In this document: positions 31,635 to 39,938 of the stretch, piece after piece
Position numbering within the stretch: the first letter of the stretch is position 1
Layout: each line of letters starts with the position of its first letter
NCBI GenBank assembly: GCA_963776735.1
Contig: CAVZNV010000021.1
Location: 186,001-250,000, forward strand
DNA: 64,000 nucleotides
Reading direction: 5' to 3'
Origin: PALSA-612 sp963776735
GTDB lineage: Bacteria > Actinomycetota > Thermoleophilia > Gaiellales > Gaiellaceae
Position numbers and translations under genes: made by a program
Notes under the pieces: model-generated
What the model was told of the DNA's origin: nothing
The model's database searches: none
The model's input: only the letters and a program-made list of their open reading frames with translations

Positions 31635-33320
31635 TCAGCAGCTCGCGCTAAGGCGCTCGTAGAGGTCGTAGTTGTAGTGGGTGCCGATGCGCCGGTACGA
31701 GCGGCTGAGCGTCTGCAGGAGCGGCGTGTTCTGGCGGTAGTGCTCCGTCCGCGCTGCTCTCCGCGCCGAGTAGGGAATCCGGTGGACGAGGATGAGCAGG
31801 TCGGGCAAGCCGTGGCCGCGCCAGTAGTCGACGACCGTCTGCTGGTACGCGTCCGTCTTGCCCTGAGCGACGGTGGCGATCCAGATGCTGTTTGTGTCCG
31901 GCTCTTGCCGCGCGAGCAGGTACCCCGCGGGAAAGTCGCGGAAGAAGGCGATTCGGCAATCGGGAGCGTGTCGAGCGAGATCACGGCGGAACTGGTCCAG
32001 GAACAGCTTCTTGTTCAGGCTCGTGCGAATGCCGGCGTACGGACCTGCAGCAGCCGTGGTCATGTTCGAGAACGGGCCGTCGCGGTAGATCTGGCCGCCG
32101 AAGACGACCAGCAGCACCGGCACGACCATGGCGGGCAAGAGCGCTGCGAGCGCGAACCCGGCGTCCTCGATCGCCCAGAGCAGGAACACCGTGGTCACGA
32201 GCGTCGCCGGGAAGAAGCCGATGCCGAAGTTCACCGCGCCGTTGTTGCTCGAGTACGCGGTTGCGAACCCGGCGACGAGCGACGGCACCCAGACCGCGAC
32301 GAAGAGCCGCCGTGCCTCGGCGCGGGGCCAGACGAGCACGAGCAGCGGCAGCGCGAGCGCGCCGTAGTGCGCGACGTACTCGAGCGTCGCCGTGTACGGC
32401 GGCGAGTCGAACGAGTCGTGGAGCGAGCCCGGCAGGACGAGCAGGGGCAGGAGCAGGAGGACGATCGACGCCAGTCGGCGGCGGGTGAACCAGAGCACGC
32501 CGAGCAGCAGGAGCGCGGGGAGGACGAGCCACCAGAAGTGGAGCGTCGACCCTTCGTGCGAGAAGACGTCGCCGACCTTCCCGATCCCGCCCGCGTGTCC
32601 GAGGTAGTCGGACGAGCGGCGGTACCCGGTCAGCACGTCGTGCGGGCCGGCCTCGGCGAGGATCGAGCCGAAGGCGGCCGCGGCGACGACGAAGGCAGGG
32701 GCGCCGTAGGCGACGAGCTCGCGCCGCCACCGAGCGGGCTCGAGCGCGATCCGCAGGCCGAAGCAGACGATGACCGCCGCGGCGAGCGACGGATACGCGA
32801 ACACGGCAAGTCCGTGGCAGACGCCCGCCACGACGAGCCACGCTCGACCCGGGGGGAGGTAGGCGAGCAGGAGCCCGGCCGCGAACAGCCCACCGCCGAT
32901 CGTGTTGTAGCTCAGGCTGTGGATGTCGAACGGGACGAAGGCGACGGCGGTACTCGCGCACAGAAGCGCCGCCGAGCCGCTCTTCAGCACCCGCAGCGAG
33001 AGGAACACCGCGCCGCCGACGAGGAGCGAGAGCAGGAACTGGAGGTGGCGAACGAAGAGCACGACGCCGTCGACGCCGAAGAGCTCGCGCCAGACCCAGA
33101 CGAAAGGAAACACGAGTAGCGCGGCCTGCTGCGCCACGGTCGTCTCGTCGACGAAGGGCTTCGCGCCGACCGCAAACCGCCACGCCAGCGCGACGTAGAA
33201 CGACTCGTCTGTCAGGTCGATGCCGAACCAGAGGCGGTAGTACGTGATCCCGACGACGGCAAGCGTGACCGCGACGGCGACGAGCCGCGCCGGAGTGACG
33301 CGCAGTCGTCCGGCTCTCAG
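31635..33320 (-). CDS. GT-C-like multi-pass membrane protein (paralogue 2)
   Basis: Paralogue of the preceding protein: shared blocks include VRHLQFLLSLLVGGAVF, AYSSNNGAVNFGIGFFPA, FFRDFPAGYLLARQEPDTNS and the C-terminal RIPYSAR. The first ATG/GTG/TTG in frame is GTG 33137, but upstream the frame stays open and encodes LTDESFYVALAWRFAVGAKP, which contains the proposed catalytic loop and aligns with paralogue 1, plus a first helix. So the true start lies upstream where no conventional start exists; CTG 33320, overlapping the serS stop as CTGA, is the best candidate. I give the extended coordinates; a conservative call is 31635-33137. About ten membrane helices. Confidence 0.75.
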   Translation of the reverse strand: MRAGRLRVTPARLVAVAVTLAVVGITYYRLWFGIDLTDESFYVALAWRFAVGAKPFVDETTVAQQAALLVFPFVWVWRELFGVDGVVLFVRHLQFLLSLLVGGAVFLSLRVLKSGSAALLCASTAVAFVPFDIHSLSYNTIGGGLFAAGLLLAYLPPGRAWLVVAGVCHGLAVFAYPSLAAAVIVCFGLRIALEPARWRRELVAYGAPAFVVAAAAFGSILAEAGPHDVLTGYRRSSDYLGHAGGIGKVGDVFSHEGSTLHFWWLVLPALLLLGVLWFTRRRLASIVLLLLPLLVLPGSLHDSFDSPPYTATLEYVAHYGALALPLLVLVWPRAEARRLFVAVWVPSLVAGFATAYSSNNGAVNFGIGFFPATLVTTVFLLWAIEDAGFALAALLPAMVVPVLLVVFGGQIYRDGPFSNMTTAAAGPYAGIRTSLNKKLFLDQFRRDLARHAPDCRIAFFRDFPAGYLLARQEPDTNSIWIATVAQGKTDAYQQTVVDYWRGHGLPDLLILVHRIPYSARRAARTEHYRQNTPLLQTLSRSYRRIGTHYNYDLYERLSASC

Positions 33321-34555
33321 CCCGCAGCCCCGAGGCGTTGAGGCGCGCCGAAGCGGCCGAGCACGTCCGGCACCGCCACGGAGCCGTCCTCGTCCTGGAA
33401 GTTCTCGATGATCGCGATCAGCGTCCGGGCGGTGATCGCCGTGCCGTTCAGGGTGTGGGCGTGCTCGAGGCTCCGGTCGGCGGTGCGGAAGCGGATCTCG
33501 AGACGCCGGGCCTGGAAATCGGTCGTGTTCGACGTCGAGGTGATCTCGCGGTAGCGCTGCTGGCCGGGGAACCAGGCTTCGATGTCGTACTTCTTCGACG
33601 CGGACGCGCCCAGGTCGCCTGCGGCGACGTTGACGACACGGTACGGGATGCCGAGCTCCTGGACGAGCTCCTCCTCGATCGCGAGCAGGTGCTCGTGCTC
33701 GTCGCGCGAGTCCTCGGGCCGTGTGTACGAGAACATCTCGACCTTGTCGAACTGGTGCACGCGGAAGATCCCGCGCGTGTCCTTGCCGGCTGCGCCTGCC
33801 TCGCGTCGGAAGCAGGTCGAGTAGCCGGCATAGCGGAGTGGGAGGTCGTTCGCGTCGAGCTCCTGCCCCATGTGCAGGCCGGCCAGGGCTACCTCGGACG
33901 TGCCCGTGAGATACAGGTCGTCTCGTTCGACCCGGTAGATGTTGACCTCGTCCGTCGGCAGGAAGCCCGTTCCGTACATGGCCTGCTCGCGGACGAGCAC
34001 CGGTGGGAGCACCGGGACGAAGCCCTTCTCGACCAGCCGGTCAAGCGCGAAGCGGTAGAGCGAGAGCTCTACCAGCGCGGCGTCTCCCATGCGGTAGACG
34101 AAGCGAGCGCCCGAGACCTTCGCGCCCGACTCCTGGTCGAACCAGCCGAGCGCCGCGCCGATGTCGAGGTGGTCGCGCGGCTCGAAGCCGAAGTCGCGCC
34201 GCGTGCCGACCTCGCGCAGCACCTCGGCGTCCTCTTCGTCCCAGCCGTCGGGTACGGTCGCGTCGGGCGGGTTCGGGACGCGGTCGAGGAAGTGCCGGCG
34301 CCGCTCCTCGGTCTCACGGAGGCGCGCCTCGAGCGCCTGGAGCTCCGGCTTGATCCGGCTCAGCTCCTCGAGCTGCTCCGGGGTCGGCTTGCCCTTGATC
34401 TTCGTGCGGGCGCGAAGCGCGTCCACCTGCGTGTTCAGCTCCCGCCACTCGACGTCGGCCCGGAGGAGCTCGTCGAAGAGTTCCTCGCCGCCTTTTCGGG
34501 CCAGCGCAGCACGGACGACGTCCGGGTGTGCGCGCGCTGCCTTGAGATCGATCAC
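33317..34555 (-). CDS. serS: seryl-tRNA synthetase
   Basis: A 412-residue class II synthetase that charges tRNA-Ser, three genes or remnants of which lie in this window. It has the N-terminal antiparallel coiled coil (about residues 25-100), motif 2 FRREAGAAGKDTRGIFRVHQF, and motif 3 with HTLNGTAITARTLIAIIENFQ; TGTSEVALAGLH and EVLREVG regions are standard. The start GTG-ATC-GAT (MIDLK) at 34555 is typical for SerS and has TAGACT exactly 7 bases upstream, so it probably has its own leaderless promoter right beside the 40-bp repeat array. Its stop overlaps the GT-C gene frame. Confidence 0.96.
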   Translation of the reverse strand: MIDLKAARAHPDVVRAALARKGGEELFDELLRADVEWRELNTQVDALRARTKIKGKPTPEQLEELSRIKPELQALEARLRETEERRRHFLDRVPNPPDATVPDGWDEEDAEVLREVGTRRDFGFEPRDHLDIGAALGWFDQESGAKVSGARFVYRMGDAALVELSLYRFALDRLVEKGFVPVLPPVLVREQAMYGTGFLPTDEVNIYRVERDDLYLTGTSEVALAGLHMGQELDANDLPLRYAGYSTCFRREAGAAGKDTRGIFRVHQFDKVEMFSYTRPEDSRDEHEHLLAIEEELVQELGIPYRVVNVAAGDLGASASKKYDIEAWFPGQQRYREITSTSNTTDFQARRLEIRFRTADRSLEHAHTLNGTAITARTLIAIIENFQDEDGSVAVPDVLGRFGAPQRLGAAG

Positions 34556-34562
34556 GGGTCTG

Positions 34563-34568
34563 AGTCTA
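34563..34568 (-). promoter_or_regulatory. -10-like TAGACT of serS
   Basis: Reverse-strand TAGACT ends 7 bases before GTG 34555. The upstream positions where a -35 would lie fall in the first unit of the palindromic repeat array. Confidence 0.5.
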
Positions 34569-34584
34569 AGTCGGCGCGCGCCGG

Positions 34585-34738
34585 CCATGTCCCAGGGACA
34601 GTCCCTCGGACCGGGCTGCGGGGGACGTGTCGGAGGGACAGTCCCTCGGACCGGGCTGCACGGGCCATGCCCGAGGGACAGTCCCTCGGACCTGTCCGCG
34701 ACAGCAATGTCGGAGGGACAGTCCCTCGGACCTGTCAG
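34585..34738. repeat. four palindromic repeats with exact 40-bp period
   Basis: A core GAGGGACAGTCCCTCGGACC recurs at 34593-34612, 34633-34652, 34673-34692 and 34713-34732, always 40 bases apart (first unit has CAGG instead of GAGG). Each core is an inverted repeat (CCGAGGGAC-A-GTCCCTCGG). Spacers of 18-20 bases vary. The array fills the gap between the HAD gene (its 3' end) and the serS promoter. It may act as terminators, as a binding array, or be a REP-like genomic repeat. Confidence 0.85.
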
Positions 34739-34739
34739 G

Positions 34740-35543
34740 TCACGACTGGGCGGGACGGGCCAGGTACGCCTCGATCACCTGCGCCACGCCTTCCTCGTCG
34801 ACGGGCGGGCAGACGTAGTCCGCGACGGCCAGCACGCGCGGGTGCGCGTTCGCGACGGCGATGCCGTAGCCGGCCCACTCGACGAGCTCGACGTCGTTCT
34901 CGCCGTCGCCGAACGAGATCGCGTCGTCCGGCCCGAAGCCGAGTCGTGCCGCGGCGAAGTCCAGCCCGGCACCCTTGTGTACCGCCGGGCTCGCGAACTC
35001 GAGGAAGTGGGGAAGCGACTTCGAGATGTAGAGCCGATCGCCGAACCGCGCCTTCATCTCGACCTCGAGCGCGTCGAGCTCGCGCGGGTCGCCGACGACG
35101 ACCAGCTTCGTCGGCGCCCTGGGCAGCCAGGTGAGAAGGTCGCCGACGACGTGCGCCTCGAGGTGCTGGAAGCCGGAATAGGCATCGGTCTCGGACGTCT
35201 CGCGCGCGACGTACAGCTCGTCGTCGACGTAGCAGAGGATCGTCCGGCCGGTCGCCTCGACGAGCCCGATCACCTCGCGCGCCTCGGCCTCCGGCATCGG
35301 CACGTGCCGCAGGAACTCGCCCGTGACCGGATCGGCGACGACGGCGCCCTGGTAGCAGACGACCGGATCGGTGATCCCGGCGGCCAGTGCGTACGGCCGC
35401 ACCGACCGGAACATCCGTCCCGTGACGATGAGGACATGGATCCCGGCGTCGAGCGCCGCGCCGATCGCCGCGACGGTGCGGGGGCGGAGCACCGCGTCCT
35501 CGCCGATCAGCGTCCGGTCGAGGTCGCTGGCAATCGCGCGCAC
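34740..35543 (-). CDS. Cof-type HAD hydrolase (phosphatase)
   Basis: A 267-residue HAD-IIB phosphatase. Motif I is IASDLDRTLIGED (Asp7 nucleophile, Asp9), motif II VLIVTGRMF, a large alpha/beta cap (about residues 85-185), motif III near VHKGAGLDFAA (Lys), and motif IV ISFGDGENDVELVEWAGYGIAV. Members act on small phosphates such as sugar phosphates or flavin precursors; the substrate cannot be set. The array of palindromic repeats starts 2 bases after its stop, which may serve as its terminator. It follows the cytochrome c gene by 41 bases and may be co-transcribed. Confidence 0.9.
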   Translation of the reverse strand: MRAIASDLDRTLIGEDAVLRPRTVAAIGAALDAGIHVLIVTGRMFRSVRPYALAAGITDPVVCYQGAVVADPVTGEFLRHVPMPEAEAREVIGLVEATGRTILCYVDDELYVARETSETDAYSGFQHLEAHVVGDLLTWLPRAPTKLVVVGDPRELDALEVEMKARFGDRLYISKSLPHFLEFASPAVHKGAGLDFAAARLGFGPDDAISFGDGENDVELVEWAGYGIAVANAHPRVLAVADYVCPPVDEEGVAQVIEAYLARPAQS

Positions 35544-35584
35544 GTCGCGCGGGAAGTCGGCCGGCAGCGGGAGCGGCGCGGCGC

Positions 35585-36031
35585 TCAGGCTTTCGGCGTC
35601 AGGAACGCGACCAGGTCCGCGAGTTGCTGCTGGGAGAGCGACTGGCCGAACGTCGTCGGCATGACGTTGGTCGGGTAGCCGGGCGGCACGTACTTCGGCG
35701 GCGGGTTGACGATCGCGTCGTGCGTGTACGGGACGAGCGGCTCGCCGGCCTTGGCCGCGTAGGTCGGCAGGTCGTCCAGGTTCGGGCCGACGTTGGCCTT
35801 CGACCCGGCCGGTGCATACGTGTGGCAGCCTGCGCAGCCCGCGGAGGTGAACACCGCCTTGCCTGCGGTCGGGTTGCCCTTCAGCGTGGGCGTCGTGGTC
35901 GACGACGACGGCAGCGACCCCTGCACCGTCTCCGCCGTCGGGGACGCCACTCCCTGCGAGCCGCAGCCGGCCGCGATCCCGACGGCGAGCAGGACGAGGG
36001 CCAGGGCAGCGAGGTGGACCGGGCGGCGCAT
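35585..36031 (-). CDS. lipoprotein c-type cytochrome
   Basis: A 148-residue membrane-tethered monohaem cytochrome c. The lipobox AVGIAAGC places lipidated Cys23; a Thr/Ser-rich spacer follows, then GKAVFTSAGCAGCHTYAP with haem-binding Cys66, Cys69 and His70, and a likely Met ligand in TNVMPTTFGQSLSQQQLADLVAFL. It would carry electrons on the outer side of the membrane, as in cbb3 or alternative respiratory modules, but no oxidase genes are adjacent. ATG 36031 has TAAGAT exactly 7 bases upstream on the reverse strand (36039-36044). Confidence 0.9.
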   Translation of the reverse strand: MRRPVHLAALALVLLAVGIAAGCGSQGVASPTAETVQGSLPSSSTTTPTLKGNPTAGKAVFTSAGCAGCHTYAPAGSKANVGPNLDDLPTYAAKAGEPLVPYTHDAIVNPPPKYVPPGYPTNVMPTTFGQSLSQQQLADLVAFLTPKA

Positions 36032-36038
36032 CGGCGCG

Positions 36039-36044
36039 ATCTTA
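36039..36044 (-). promoter_or_regulatory. -10-like TAAGAT of the cytochrome c gene
   Basis: TAAGAT on the reverse strand, 7 bases before ATG 36031; leaderless-type promoter. Confidence 0.5.
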
Positions 36045-36070
36045 TCCAGCCGGGCGGTTGAAGAAACGCA

Positions 36071-37696
36071 CTACTTCGAGCAGGTGTCCGGCTTGGCCCC
36101 GGCCATCTGCTCGAGGACCTGCCCGGCGCTGACGTGGAAGGTCATCCTGATCAAGCCCGCTCGCGGTGCGTGGAGGCGGATCATCCCGTCCTTGCCCGAC
36201 GTGACGCAGCCCGGCGTCGCCTGGAAGTAGCCGGAGTAATGGATCGCGACGCGGTAGGTTCCCGGCTTCGCGACCTGGACGGCGAGGCTGCTCTCCTTCA
36301 GCGAGACGATGCTCGCGCGACCCGGGCCGGTCACCATCGGCCGGGGATGCGGGACGGCGAAAACCGTGATCGTGGGCGTGCTCAGCACCGTGCTGACGGG
36401 CAGGCGTCCGCTACGGAGCAGATGGCTCTCGGCGTCGGAGCTGTAGTCGGGAGGCGCGTTCGCAAGGACGATGTAGCGCACGCCGAGCCCGCGGAGCCAG
36501 GCGAGATACGTCTTCGGCCCGAAGCGCCCGTAGAGGATCGCGTTCGTCGGGAAGTCGCCCTGTCTGAACCAGCCGCGGACGATCGGGATGTCCGCCTTGG
36601 GCAGGTAGTACGCCTCCCAGTGGTTGCTCGTGTCGACCGCTTCGACGCGGAAGGACGGCGTCAGGTGGCGGTGCAGGTAGCGGACCGCCGGCGCCCAATA
36701 GGAAGCGTTCGAGGACGGGTCGCCTGCGCTTGCGGTCACGCTCCCGACGAGCGGGGAGATGTTCCACGAGAGCGCGAGTCCGAGCGCGACGAAGGCAAGG
36801 AGCCGCGGACGCCACTCACGCAGCGTCAGCAGCAGGACGGCGATCGGCACGGCGAGATAGCGGACGCGCAGCACGTTGTCGCCGAGCGCCGACGGGACGA
36901 AGAACGCGATCACGCAGCCGGCGGCATAGACGGGGAACACGAATCGCAGCACCCGCGAGCCCTCGATCCCCCACGAGAGCACGATCCCGAAGCCGCAGAA
37001 GACGAGCGCGCCGAGCAACTCCCAGATCGAGAACGGGTAGAAGCCGTCGTTCGGGAAGACGCGCCAGAGCGCGACTTCGCCGAGGCCGACGATCCCGATC
37101 GCGAGCCCGGTGCCGAGGACGAGCCGGTGGTCCGTCCGCCGGGCGATTCCGATCCCGACGAGGATCAGCGCCAGCAGCAAGAAGGCGAGCGGGCTGGCGG
37201 CCGTCGTCAGGACGCAGAGGAGCGCGAAGCGCCAGACGTGCCGGCGCTGGAGCGCCAGCACTGCAAGCAGCGCGAGGGCCGCGCCGAGTGCGAACGGGAA
37301 CGCGCCGGTGAGGATGCTCGCCGCCCAGACGACGGCGAAGGTCCGGCTCGACCACTTCGCCCGCAGCCCCCACTGCCGCAATACGACGATCGCGAACGCG
37401 AGCGCCGCGACCGCGATCGTCGCGACGGCGAGGATCTTGATCCCGATCCACGCGGCGAGCGGGTAGTAGAGGACGCTGTAGTTGACGAAGCTGTAGCGGC
37501 CCGCGTACCAGAAGTTGTTCCAGAGCTCGAAGCCGTGCTGGAGGTAGAGCGCACGCTGGTAGACGTGCGCCGCGAAGTCGTTTCCGGGCGGCCCGATCCA
37601 GACGACGAAGGCCGAGAGGATCGCGGCACCGCCGCTCGCGACGAGTGCTTCCCGGGTTAGCGCAGACGGGCGCAACGGCGCCCTCAGAGCGGTCAC
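36071..37696 (-). CDS. large multi-pass membrane protein, GT-C/YfhO-like
   Basis: A protein of 541 residues with about eleven helices and a C-terminal soluble part. The first outer loop, WIGPPGNDFAAHVYQRALYLQHGFELWNNFWYAGRYSF, has the N-D and acidic pattern of GT-C-like or 6-pyruvoyl-tetrahydropterin-synthase-related membrane proteins; the C-terminal region (GTYRVAIHYSGYFQATPGCV) resembles the extracellular domain of YfhO-like glycosyltransferases. The GTG at 37696 is preferred because TAGCTT lies exactly 7 bases upstream; a GTG at 37735 gives 13 more residues. It stands alone, divergent from the small membrane gene. The substrate is unknown. Confidence 0.72.
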   Translation of the reverse strand: MTALRAPLRPSALTREALVASGGAAILSAFVVWIGPPGNDFAAHVYQRALYLQHGFELWNNFWYAGRYSFVNYSVLYYPLAAWIGIKILAVATIAVAALAFAIVVLRQWGLRAKWSSRTFAVVWAASILTGAFPFALGAALALLAVLALQRRHVWRFALLCVLTTAASPLAFLLLALILVGIGIARRTDHRLVLGTGLAIGIVGLGEVALWRVFPNDGFYPFSIWELLGALVFCGFGIVLSWGIEGSRVLRFVFPVYAAGCVIAFFVPSALGDNVLRVRYLAVPIAVLLLTLREWRPRLLAFVALGLALSWNISPLVGSVTASAGDPSSNASYWAPAVRYLHRHLTPSFRVEAVDTSNHWEAYYLPKADIPIVRGWFRQGDFPTNAILYGRFGPKTYLAWLRGLGVRYIVLANAPPDYSSDAESHLLRSGRLPVSTVLSTPTITVFAVPHPRPMVTGPGRASIVSLKESSLAVQVAKPGTYRVAIHYSGYFQATPGCVTSGKDGMIRLHAPRAGLIRMTFHVSAGQVLEQMAGAKPDTCSK

Positions 37697-37703
37697 GTCC
37701 TGA

Positions 37704-37709
37704 AAGCTA
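37704..37709 (-). promoter_or_regulatory. -10-like TAGCTT deciding the start at 37696
   Basis: Reverse-strand TAGCTT, 7 bases before GTG 37696; supports the shorter of two possible starts. Confidence 0.45.
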
Positions 37710-37767
37710 TCGCGCCGGAGGGTCGTCAGGTTCACCCAACCGGGAGGAAGTAGGATCGCCCGAACCG

Positions 37768-37923
37768 GTGCGGACCTTCCTCCTCTATCTGGCGGCAGGC
37801 CTCGCGTACATCGCACTGGGCATCTGGAACCAGAACTACATCTACTCCGTCTTCGAGGGCGCTGCGTGGCTCTGTCTCGTCGTCGTCGGGATTCCGTGGG
37901 CCGTGAGGAGGTTGCGCCGGTGA
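37768..37923 (+). CDS. small two-helix membrane protein
   Basis: A 51-residue protein with two hydrophobic stretches (TFLLYLAAGLAYIALGIW and FEGAAWLCLVVVGIPWAV) and a basic C-terminal tail (RRLRR). Its stop overlaps the next GTG as GTGA, so it is translationally coupled to the metal-dependent hydrolase-like gene and may be its membrane partner. A TAGGAT (37751-37756) 11 bases before the GTG is a possible -10. Family not recognised. Confidence 0.65.
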   Translation: MRTFLLYLAAGLAYIALGIWNQNYIYSVFEGAAWLCLVVVGIPWAVRRLRR

Positions 37924-38807
37924 GCTGGGCCGCCCACGACCTCGAGCCGTACGTGATCCAGAAGCACCTCGGGCGGAAGATCGCGTTCATGCCCTTGCTC
38001 GCAGGCTCGTACGCGCCGGACATGCTCACGAAGTGGTTCGTCTACGGGGTCGGGATCTTCGGCCACGAGATCAAGGCGAGCGACCCGGCGCGCTTCCACC
38101 GCGGCTGGCCGGGCTTCGGCTTCACGCACTCGCTGCTCTTCGGCGTGGTCATCTCGATGGTCATCTACGGCGTCTGGCGCAAGCCCGTCATCGCCTACAG
38201 CTTCCTGATCGGCCAGTGGGCGCACGCGCTGACGGACACGGGCGACACGGTCGGGACGATGCTGTTCTTCCCGTTCACGACGCACCTGTTCGCGATCGGG
38301 GCGTGGGCGTACGCCGGCCAGCTCGGGCGGCAGATCGACGCAGGCGCGTACTACAGCGGGTTCGGGTTCGTGTGGGACGGCATCTGGCTCGCGTGGGCGA
38401 TCGCGAGCTGGCGCGTCCTGACGCGGAAGTACTTCTACTCCACCGTGATGGTCGGCGATCCGTTCTACCGTTGGGCGGGCGCGACACTGTCGGCCGGGCT
38501 CCTCCTCGCGATCTATCGCGCGGCGTTCTTCTACGGCGCCTGCCGCTGGGTCGCATGGACAATCTGGGCGCACGTCGTCAACAACTTCAAGCTCGACCTG
38601 ACCTGGGGCGGGCCGCACTGGGTGCATGCCCTCTACCCGTCCGACCTGCAGAAGGCCTCGGCGCTTGCGCGCTGCCCGTGCCCGATGTGCCGGACGACCC
38701 AGCCCACGCTGTTCGCCTACGCGCTCGTTGTCGTCTTCGTCCGGATGAAGCGGCTGCACGCAACGATCGTCCCGGCGACAAAGCTGCTCCTGTCGCGCCA
38801 GGAGTGA
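37920..38807 (+). CDS. membrane-bound metal-dependent hydrolase-like protein (YdjM/DUF457 type)
   Basis: A 295-residue membrane protein. It shows the family pattern of spaced His and Asp: SWAAHDLEPYVIQKHLG, LAGSYAPDMLTKW, HEIKASDPARFHRGWPGFGFTHSLLFG, GQWAHALTDTGDT. These His/Asp residues sit at helix ends like those of the YdjM/DUF457 membrane hydrolases, whose substrate is undefined. The C-terminal part has a Cys cluster (ARCPCPMCRTT) that could bind a metal. It is coupled to the small membrane protein by a GTGA overlap and convergent with the PAP2 gene. Confidence 0.78.
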   Translation: MSWAAHDLEPYVIQKHLGRKIAFMPLLAGSYAPDMLTKWFVYGVGIFGHEIKASDPARFHRGWPGFGFTHSLLFGVVISMVIYGVWRKPVIAYSFLIGQWAHALTDTGDTVGTMLFFPFTTHLFAIGAWAYAGQLGRQIDAGAYYSGFGFVWDGIWLAWAIASWRVLTRKYFYSTVMVGDPFYRWAGATLSAGLLLAIYRAAFFYGACRWVAWTIWAHVVNNFKLDLTWGGPHWVHALYPSDLQKASALARCPCPMCRTTQPTLFAYALVVVFVRMKRLHATIVPATKLLLSRQE

Positions 38808-38808
38808 G

Positions 38809-39642
38809 CTACGCGGGCAGGTCGTGCCGTCGCCAGTACCAGCGGACGGCGAGGAACGCGGCGGCGGCGTAGAGGTAGCCGGCCACGAGGTCGACGACGT
38901 AGTGGTCGCCGGTGTAGACGCGGGCGAACGAGAGGGCGAGCACGTAGAAGGTTCCGGCGCCGACGATCCACCACCGCCAGCGGGTCCCCCACGCGAGCCC
39001 GGCGACGAAGATCAGGCAGAGCATCGCGTAGCCGCCGTGCAGCGACGGGATCGCCGCGTACGGGTTCTGGGTCAGCAGCCTCGCGAGCGAGGCGCTCGAC
39101 GGCACCGCGGCCCACGCGTTGTCGTTGATCTGCGTGACCGTCGGCGTCAGCAGCGTGCGGCCGGCGGCCCACGGCGGCGCGGCAGGGAAGAGCAGGAAGG
39201 TCACCGCCGCGCCGAACGAGAGGAGGAGCATGCTCGACGCAAAGCGGAAGAAGAGCGCGCGCCGCTTTATCCAGAGCAGGAACGCGAGCAGCGGCGGAAT
39301 GATGAAGTGGAGCTTGGAGACGTCGACGAGCAGGTGGTCGTACCACTGCATCGAGCCCGTCCAGAACCACTGCTGGAGCACGACCGTCGGGACGTGTCCT
39401 CCGAACATCCACTTGTCGAGGTCGAGTTGCGGCGCGTAGTAGGGGCTCGGGCTGATCACGTGCGCAAGGCCGCGCAGCTCCGTGTAGACGATGAAGAGCA
39501 CGGCGAAGACCCCGAAGTCGCGTAGGTACAGGCGCGTGCAGCCGAGCACGAGCGCGGGCGCGAGCAGCACGAGGAAGAAGCGGTCGGTCGAAAGCGCCAT
39601 GCCGAAGACGCCGATCGCGACCGACAGGGCTCCGGCGAGCAC
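38809..39642 (-). CDS. PAP2-family membrane phosphatase/transferase (inositol phosphorylceramide synthase-like)
   Basis: A membrane protein of about 277 residues with six or seven helices. The PAP2 motifs are AAIPSLHGGYAML (C2, catalytic His) and ARVYTGDHYVVDLVAGYLYA (C3, His-x-x-x-Asp); upstream FIIPPLLAFLLWIKRR and ISPSPYYAPQLDLDKWMFG are typical of the AUR1/IPC-synthase-like branch. It would move or remove a phosphate head group of a lipid at the membrane surface. The start is uncertain: GTG 39642 is 9 bases past the stop of the small upstream gene, and the frame is open further upstream without a better start. Confidence 0.82.
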   Translation of the reverse strand: MLAGALSVAIGVFGMALSTDRFFLVLLAPALVLGCTRLYLRDFGVFAVLFIVYTELRGLAHVISPSPYYAPQLDLDKWMFGGHVPTVVLQQWFWTGSMQWYDHLLVDVSKLHFIIPPLLAFLLWIKRRALFFRFASSMLLLSFGAAVTFLLFPAAPPWAAGRTLLTPTVTQINDNAWAAVPSSASLARLLTQNPYAAIPSLHGGYAMLCLIFVAGLAWGTRWRWWIVGAGTFYVLALSFARVYTGDHYVVDLVAGYLYAAAAFLAVRWYWRRHDLPA

Positions 39643-39650
39643 GGCAAGGG

Positions 39651-39860
39651 TCAGCGCGAGACGCCGGCGGTCGAATCCGCTCGCGGCGGGCCCCAGCGAA
39701 CGCGCCGTCGCTCTACCTGCTCGGGCGTCAGCGGGCGTCGTCGCGGCAGGCGCCAGGGAATGCCGAACCCGCCGGGCCGCGGAAGGGCGACGCTCCCCTC
39801 GCCTACCTCGGCTTCGATCGACCACACGGGCTCGTACTCGTGGTCCAGGCGGTCCCTCAT
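39651..39860 (-). CDS. small hypothetical protein upstream of the PAP2 gene
   Basis: A 69-residue frame with ATG at 39860 and AAGGGA just before it; a hairpin (GGAGG/CCTCC) and TAGGAT (39903-39908) lie upstream as a possible leader and promoter. The protein begins acidic (DHEYEPVWSIEAEVGEGS) and ends basic and Pro/Arg-rich (RRRPLTPEQVERRRVRWGPP), unlike the low-complexity shadow frames around it. It overlaps nothing else if the PAP2 gene starts at 39642. Family not recognised; cytoplasmic. Confidence 0.5.
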   Translation of the reverse strand: MRDRLDHEYEPVWSIEAEVGEGSVALPRPGGFGIPWRLPRRRPLTPEQVERRRVRWGPPRADSTAGVSR

Positions 39861-39938
39861 TCCCTTGTCGGCTCCCCACGGAGGTGACGCCTCCGTCGGG
39901 CGATCCTACCGCGTCGCCGGTGACGAAGTGGAGACCGG

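Noticed and set aside
34585..34738. CRISPR-like array
   Set aside because: Repeats are spaced 18-20 bases with similar spacers, only four units, palindromic throughout, and no cas genes are near.
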